From Anaerolineae bacterium (GTDB lineage Bacteria; Chloroflexota; Anaerolineae; Aggregatilineales; Aggregatilineaceae): a stretch of 10,086 nt of DNA. Position numbers and translations under genes: made by a program. Shown piece by piece: positions 6,554 to 10,086 of the stretch. Where the stretch lies: positions 1 through 10,086 of the forward strand of contig JAFGJA010000006.1 in NCBI GenBank assembly GCA_016929355.1, given 5' to 3'. The notes below the pieces were generated by a model. The model made no database searches, was not told where the DNA came from, and saw only the letters and a program-made list of their open reading frames with translations. How positions within the stretch are numbered: position 1 is the first letter of the stretch; every line of letters starts with the position of its first letter.

Positions 6554-7663
6554 TTACTCGATGGCGGGCAGCCGCACATTAAATTGGTTCAGCGTTTCAT
6601 CGATAGGCACATATTCCAGCGTGCCCCCGACCAATTCGATGCGTTTTTTCAGGGTGTCAAAGCCGACGCTTTCTTCGTTATTGTCAGGATTATCTAAAAG
6701 GGAAGCATCAAATTGCTGCCCGTCATGCTCAATCGCGGCCTTAATCCATTCTGGTCCGACATCAAGGACAATGCTGATGGATTTGGCTCCCAGATTATCG
6801 CGTGCATTACCCATAATCGTCTGGATCGAGCGGAACATCATCACTTCAATATGCGGGGTCAACCGCCGCTCATCGCCCAAAATATTCAATTGCGACTGAA
6901 TATCCGTTTTTTCCTGGTACGCTTCCACATACCGGCGAATGGTGGGCACCAGCCCCAGATCATCCAGCATCATGGGCCGCAGATCAAAGATGAAATCGCG
7001 CACCTTTTGAAAGGTGGAACTGGCCGCAGTTTTCAGGTTATTCAGCTCTTCGCCGGCGCGATCTGGATTGCGATCAAAAAGGCGTTGGCAAATTTCAGCC
7101 TGCAAAATGAAGTTAGTCAGCGATTGGGCCGGACCGTCATGCATCTGGCGCGCTAACCGGCGGCGTTCGTCTTCTTGCGCTTCCACCATCGTCACAATCG
7201 CCTGGGTCGAAATGTTGCCACCACCCCAACTCGCGGAGTCCGATGTGTGATCGCCCAGCATACTGACGGAAGGCATGGCGATACTCTCTGCGCCAAGAAA
7301 TTGACCCGCCACACCCCCGGTGATCTCTAACAAACGGCCTAACAGGTGTTCGATAGATTGCAATTCTTCTTGAATACCCCTGGCTTTTTCAAGCTGACCC
7401 TGCATGGTCAACAAGCGCGTTTTGGCATCCAGGGCGTCTTCGTAGGCCGATTTAATATCAGCACGCGGCACGGTATCAAAACTGCTTTCAACCCGACTCA
7501 AGCGCGCACTAATCGCCACATTGCGATCCCGCATTCGGCTGACTTCAAGCTGCGTTTGTTCGATTAACTGTTTATTTTCTCTTACCCGCGCCTGAACTTT
7601 TTCGTATTCGGTTTGAAATTCGGCTACGATCTCTTCTTTTAGCGTAGTGGAACTATGGGCCAT
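6554..7663 (-). CDS. DegS-like cytoplasmic sensor histidine kinase with atypical ATP-binding domain
   Basis: A 369-residue soluble kinase (no membrane segment) of the HisKA_3/NarL-partner type. Residues 5-110 form a long charged coiled coil, as in DegS. A Gly/Ser-rich linker follows. The H-box is ERRRLARQMHDGPAQSLTNF (166-185) with H175 as the expected phosphate acceptor. The C-terminal HATPase-like domain keeps N286 in the N-box. Its G1 box reads EHDGQQF, with Q317 replacing the second glycine, and its G2 region reads SVGFDTLKKRIELVGG instead of a GLGL-type loop. The partner is the response regulator directly upstream. The ATG at 7663 has GAGGA eight bases upstream; a TTG at 7705, touching the regulator's stop codon, would add 14 residues but has no ribosome-binding site. 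Family assignment is firm; the signal sensed is unknown. Confidence 0.88.
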   Translation of the reverse strand: MAHSSTTLKEEIVAEFQTEYEKVQARVRENKQLIEQTQLEVSRMRDRNVAISARLSRVESSFDTVPRADIKSAYEDALDAKTRLLTMQGQLEKARGIQEELQSIEHLLGRLLEITGGVAGQFLGAESIAMPSVSMLGDHTSDSASWGGGNISTQAIVTMVEAQEDERRRLARQMHDGPAQSLTNFILQAEICQRLFDRNPDRAGEELNNLKTAASSTFQKVRDFIFDLRPMMLDDLGLVPTIRRYVEAYQEKTDIQSQLNILGDERRLTPHIEVMMFRSIQTIMGNARDNLGAKSISIVLDVGPEWIKAAIEHDGQQFDASLLDNPDNNEESVGFDTLKKRIELVGGTLEYVPIDETLNQFNVRLPAIE

Positions 7664-7671
7664 GTGCTGGT

Positions 7672-7676
7672 TCCTC
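7672..7676 (-). promoter_or_regulatory. Ribosome-binding site deciding the kinase start
   Basis: GAGGA lies eight bases before the ATG at 7663. It sits between two copies of the 10-base direct repeat AACCAGCACA (7690-7681 and 7672-7663). The alternative TTG at 7705 has only AT-rich sequence before it. Confidence 0.6.
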
Positions 7677-7705
7677 GCGTTGTGCTGGTTACTTACAGTA
7701 TACAA

Positions 7706-8446
7706 TTAATGATGGCGCATCAGATCATTTTGATCGTCATCATCAGGCCGGACCCACCCACGCCTTAACGCATAGACGGCAGCCTGAGTGCGATCACGCA
7801 CGTCCAATTTTTTCAGGATCGATGTCATATGATTTTTAACGGTTTGGTGGCTGATACCCAAAATTTGCGCAATTTCCTTATTGCTTTTGCCTTGAGTCAC
7901 AAACTGCAAAATTTCCATTTCACGGCTGCTCAAGGGCACAAAATGTTCATTGGGATCAACCATATAGGGGCCAGTTGCTTTTTCGACACCGGCATCTAAC
8001 CAATTTTTCAAACCGTCCGCGTCAAATACTTCATCATCGACAACAAACAGCCCGTTTGCCACTTTGCGCACGATGTCAACCAGGATGTCTGGTTGTACAT
8101 CTTTGGGGCAGTAAGCTGATCCGCCAGAACGCATGGCGTGCAATACCTGTTCAACATCATGATAAGCCGTTAACAAGATAATGGCTGTATCAATATGATC
8201 AGACTTTAACCGACTTGTCACTTGTAAGCCATTAATACCGGGCAAGTTAATATCGAGCAGTAAAACATCCGGTTTGAGCGCGTGCACTAACCGCAGCGCA
8301 TCTTCCCCCGAGCCCCCTTCCCCGACAACGTTAATATCGTCGTGAGTTGAGAAGACATTGATCAAGCCCTGGCGAAATACCGGGTGATCGTCCACCACCA
8401 ACAACGTGATCACCTGCCGGGCACCTTGCGGCTGATTGTTATTCAT
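7706..8446 (-). CDS. NarL/DegU-family response regulator
   Basis: A 246-residue DNA-binding response regulator. The receiver domain (about 12-133) has D19/D20, phosphoacceptor D65 (LLLDINLPGINGL), T93 and K115, so all phosphorylation residues are present. The usual GYLLK stretch is replaced by AYCPKD. A LuxR-type helix-turn-helix lies at 172-231, with the classic SSREMEILQFVTQGKSNKEI and GISHQTVKNHMTSILKKL blocks. The tail is acidic (DDDDQND). The gene precedes its kinase by 42 bases, so the two are likely one transcript. Its probable targets are its own promoter and the pilus operon downstream, an inference from position. The ATG at 8446 is preferred, with GGTGG 11 bases upstream. A GTG at 8461 would add five residues, but its only AAGG touches the start codon. 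Confidence 0.9.
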   Translation of the reverse strand: MNNNQPQGARQVITLLVVDDHPVFRQGLINVFSTHDDINVVGEGGSGEDALRLVHALKPDVLLLDINLPGINGLQVTSRLKSDHIDTAIILLTAYHDVEQVLHAMRSGGSAYCPKDVQPDILVDIVRKVANGLFVVDDEVFDADGLKNWLDAGVEKATGPYMVDPNEHFVPLSSREMEILQFVTQGKSNKEIAQILGISHQTVKNHMTSILKKLDVRDRTQAAVYALRRGWVRPDDDDQNDLMRHH

Positions 8447-8462
8447 AGTCAAAATCGCCACC

Positions 8463-8476
8463 TTAGTTCATACCAA
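8463..8476 (-). promoter_or_regulatory. 14-base motif upstream of the response regulator, shared with cpaE
   Basis: TTGGTATGAACTAA on the coding strand, ending 16 bases before the ATG at 8446. It matches 12 of 14 bases with the site before cpaE at 5204-5217. It could be an extended -10 (TGnTATGAA) or a binding site for the regulator. No matching -35 is seen. Confidence 0.25.
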
Positions 8477-8580
8477 AATTGAAAAGCCCGGAAACTTATT
8501 CCCCACACGCCTATTTAAGAATACCATAGGACCGAATCACGGAGCAAGCAACCGTAAGTTAGAGTTGAGTCAGTATAGAC

Positions 8581-8586
8581 ATTATA
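8581..8586 (-). promoter_or_regulatory. Candidate -10 element for the two-component operon
   Basis: An exact TATAAT on the gene strand lies in the 176-base non-coding stretch 8447-8622, which is more AT-rich than its surroundings. No convincing TTGACA-like box lies 15-19 bases upstream, so activator dependence is possible. A transcript from here would have a leader of about 130 bases. A second, extended -10-like TGGTATTCT occurs about 60 bases further on. No terminator for the upstream glycosyltransferase-like gene is visible in this stretch. Confidence 0.4.
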
Positions 8587-8622
8587 CGAGTAAAGTAAAA
8601 TTCGCGTCCCCCAAACTATAGG

Positions 8623-10086
8623 TTAATTGCAGTCAGTTGACCAGTTCATCTCGTAAATCATCATATTTGCACCGCCTGCCTCGGCTGCATAAGGTGATTC
8701 GGTCTGAAAGATGGGTGTCAGGCCGAGGCGGGGATCATCCGCTTCAGCAGGCCGTTGATCGGGAAACACCATCAGGTAACGGACCGCGCGCGCGCACATC
8801 ATCTGCATCAGGGCCGCGTGATCATCGATGACCGGGACAACATCCGGGCTGACCAGTCCGGCCAGGTCGAAGATCGGACGCGGCGCATAATAGCCCACGG
8901 CCCCTATATCATGTACTGCCAGCAGATCGTCGGGATCGAGATGTTGATCGATCCATTGTGCGGTTTCGACCATCTCCGTATTAATGATCCGCACGTCGCG
9001 CGCGTAAGCCTGCGCGCCCAACACCCAGAATCCCGGTGTGATCAACACGGCGGATAGCGCCAGAGTCCGGCTCGCCACGCGCCCCGCCGGGGAACGTCGT
9101 CCCGCGCGCATAATACCCAATGTGCCGCCGACTCCATAGAGCAGCAGAGGCGGCAAAATCGGGATGACATAGCGCCCATGTTGGTAATTGGCCGGGAGCC
9201 GGATCGCGTAAGCGGATAACAGCATCACCGCCCATACGAGCGGCAGCCAATAGATGATCTGATGGCGATTATGCCGCACACGCTGGATCACATCGTATAT
9301 ACCATAGATCACGCCCGGCAGCAGCGCGATCAACCCACTGGCAAGCAAGGGCAGCAGCAAACGCCCGTATCGTTCCAGCAATGACCATTGTGCGCGTACA
9401 TACGCATATTCAGCCTGTTTCGCCCGTGAGGTATCCGGCAGCAACGTGCCACTGACATCGTAATTCAGCGCCAGATAGGGAGCCACACCTAAGACCCATG
9501 CGCTTATTACACCGCCCGCCCAGGCTAAATATAACGGTAAAATTGCTGACCACTGCGCGCGATTCGTTCCCCATAAGCTAGCAACCAGGACAAACAGCCC
9601 GGTCAAGCCAACGAGTCCAATGCCTTCGGGCCGGGTGAGCGTCAGCGCCGCACCGACTAAACCTAATATGAATCCCTGTTGAAATAGTTTTTTGAGATTC
9701 TGTTTTTCTTTTGCTTTTAACTCGTTTTTCTCTGTGTCCTCTGTGTCTCTGTGGTGAATATTAGCCAGTAAAGGGTTTTGCCAACCGAGCCACACCACAA
9801 CCAGACTCAGCGTGCAAAACAGCATCGTTTCCATGCCGGACGCCGCCGCCCAGATCAGATGCCATGACGCGACCATGACCAATCCCGACCAGAGGCCCGC
9901 GTGTGGCAAATCAGGGAACAGCCGCGCGCCAACCCGCCGCCCGATCCAACCCGCACCCGCCAACGCGATCACACTGAGCGCAAAGGTCCACACAAAAAAC
10001 GGGATGTGCAGCAGATAACCAACTGAGAGCAGCAGCGTATAGAGCGGCGCAGTCGAGGCCACGCTGGTTTGCCCCGGCACAAACGC
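8623..10086 (-). CDS. GT-C-type glycosyltransferase-like polytopic membrane protein, C-terminal part
   Basis: 487 residues of a multi-pass membrane protein whose N-terminus lies beyond the window; the frame is open to the edge. About nine hydrophobic helices are followed by an extracytoplasmic C-terminal domain with the block WIDQHLDPDDLLAVHDIGAVGYY and then FDLAGLVSP. SGMETMLF and LTRPEG are hallmarks seen in GT-C lipid-linked sugar transferases of the arabinofuranosyl- or mannosyltransferase type. The catalytic acidic motif of this fold is normally in the first extracytoplasmic loop and is not visible here. Residues 109-135 (numbered from the window edge) form a highly charged, AT-rich insert containing HHRDTEDTEKN, which derives from an interspersed repeat. 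It lies upstream of the regulator promoter and is probably not functionally tied to the pilus genes. The exact donor and acceptor cannot be told. Confidence 0.75.
   Translation of the reverse strand, partial: AFVPGQTSVASTAPLYTLLLSVGYLLHIPFFVWTFALSVIALAGAGWIGRRVGARLFPDLPHAGLWSGLVMVASWHLIWAAASGMETMLFCTLSLVVVWLGWQNPLLANIHHRDTEDTEKNELKAKEKQNLKKLFQQGFILGLVGAALTLTRPEGIGLVGLTGLFVLVASLWGTNRAQWSAILPLYLAWAGGVISAWVLGVAPYLALNYDVSGTLLPDTSRAKQAEYAYVRAQWSLLERYGRLLLPLLASGLIALLPGVIYGIYDVIQRVRHNRHQIIYWLPLVWAVMLLSAYAIRLPANYQHGRYVIPILPPLLLYGVGGTLGIMRAGRRSPAGRVASRTLALSAVLITPGFWVLGAQAYARDVRIINTEMVETAQWIDQHLDPDDLLAVHDIGAVGYYAPRPIFDLAGLVSPDVVPVIDDHAALMQMMCARAVRYLMVFPDQRPAEADDPRLGLTPIFQTESPYAAEAGGANMMIYEMNWSTDCN
9729..9758 (-). 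repeat. CACAGAG-type interspersed repeat inside the membrane protein gene
   Basis: On the coding strand TTCACCACAGAGACACAGAG and the following GACACAGAGAA make three near-identical units of eight to nine bases (CACAGAGA, CACAGAGGA, CACAGAGAA). In frame they encode the HHRDTEDTEK peptide. I recall this word as recurring in unrelated bacterial proteins where an intergenic repeat has invaded coding sequence. The surrounding 90 bases are clearly richer in A and T than the rest of the gene. Confidence 0.65.

Noticed and set aside
8785..8797. Alternating CG run that could adopt Z-DNA form
   Set aside because: It encodes an ordinary Cys-Ala-Arg-Ala stretch of the membrane protein in GC-rich DNA, and the run is short.
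1..10086. Search for CRISPR arrays, tRNA genes, insertion sequences and attachment sites
   Set aside because: No regularly spaced repeats, cloverleaf-like segments, transposase motifs or terminal inverted repeats were seen by eye. The only dispersed-repeat candidate is the CACAGAG element at 9729-9758.

Overview
All supported genes lie on the minus strand, so transcription runs from high to low coordinates. The window is an assembly locus for a Tad/Flp (tight adherence) pilus, preceded by a cytoplasmic two-component pair. The likely source is a member of the Chloroflexota (Anaerolineae-like). This is inferred from the receiver-CpaE fusion, the Pro/Thr-rich CpaB linker, the GT-C membrane protein with GMET and LTRPEG motifs, and the absence of a secretin gene beside cpaB. 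No rRNA or other phylogenetic marker is present, so the lineage is an inference.

Layout in transcription order. (1) 10086-8623: C-terminal part of a polytopic GT-C-type glycosyltransferase-like protein. It carries an AT-rich insert of a short CACAGAG-type repeat in a loop. (2) 8622-8447: intergenic region with an exact TATAAT. (3) 8446-7706: NarL/DegU-type response regulator. (4) 7663-6554: DegS-like cytoplasmic histidine kinase with a normal phosphoacceptor H-box but an unusual ATP-binding domain. (5) 6553-6397: leader region containing a strong intrinsic-terminator structure just ahead of cpaB. (6) 6396-340: cpaB, cpaE (receiver + TadZ/MinD-like domain), cpaF (motor ATPase), tadB and tadC (platform proteins), closely spaced, with a GC-rich hairpin between cpaF and tadB. 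(7) 295-1: start of a ComF-family gene, cut by the window edge, whose ribosome-binding site lies in a predicted hairpin.

How it may work together. CpaF would power pilin polymerisation on the TadB/TadC inner-membrane platform. CpaE would position the machine and CpaB would be the envelope-side assembly factor. The DegS/DegU-like pair immediately upstream, and the intact receiver domain on CpaE, suggest that transcription and pilus localisation both answer to phosphorelay signalling. ComF at the end of the cluster hints at a link to DNA uptake. Pilin, prepilin peptidase and TadE/F genes are not in this window.

The most unusual observations are a CpaE P-loop lacking both lysines, a kinase with altered G1/G2 boxes, terminator or attenuator structures inside the cluster, and the interspersed repeat recruited in frame into the membrane protein. 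I did not see a wholly new system; the core is a recognisable Tad locus with unusual details.
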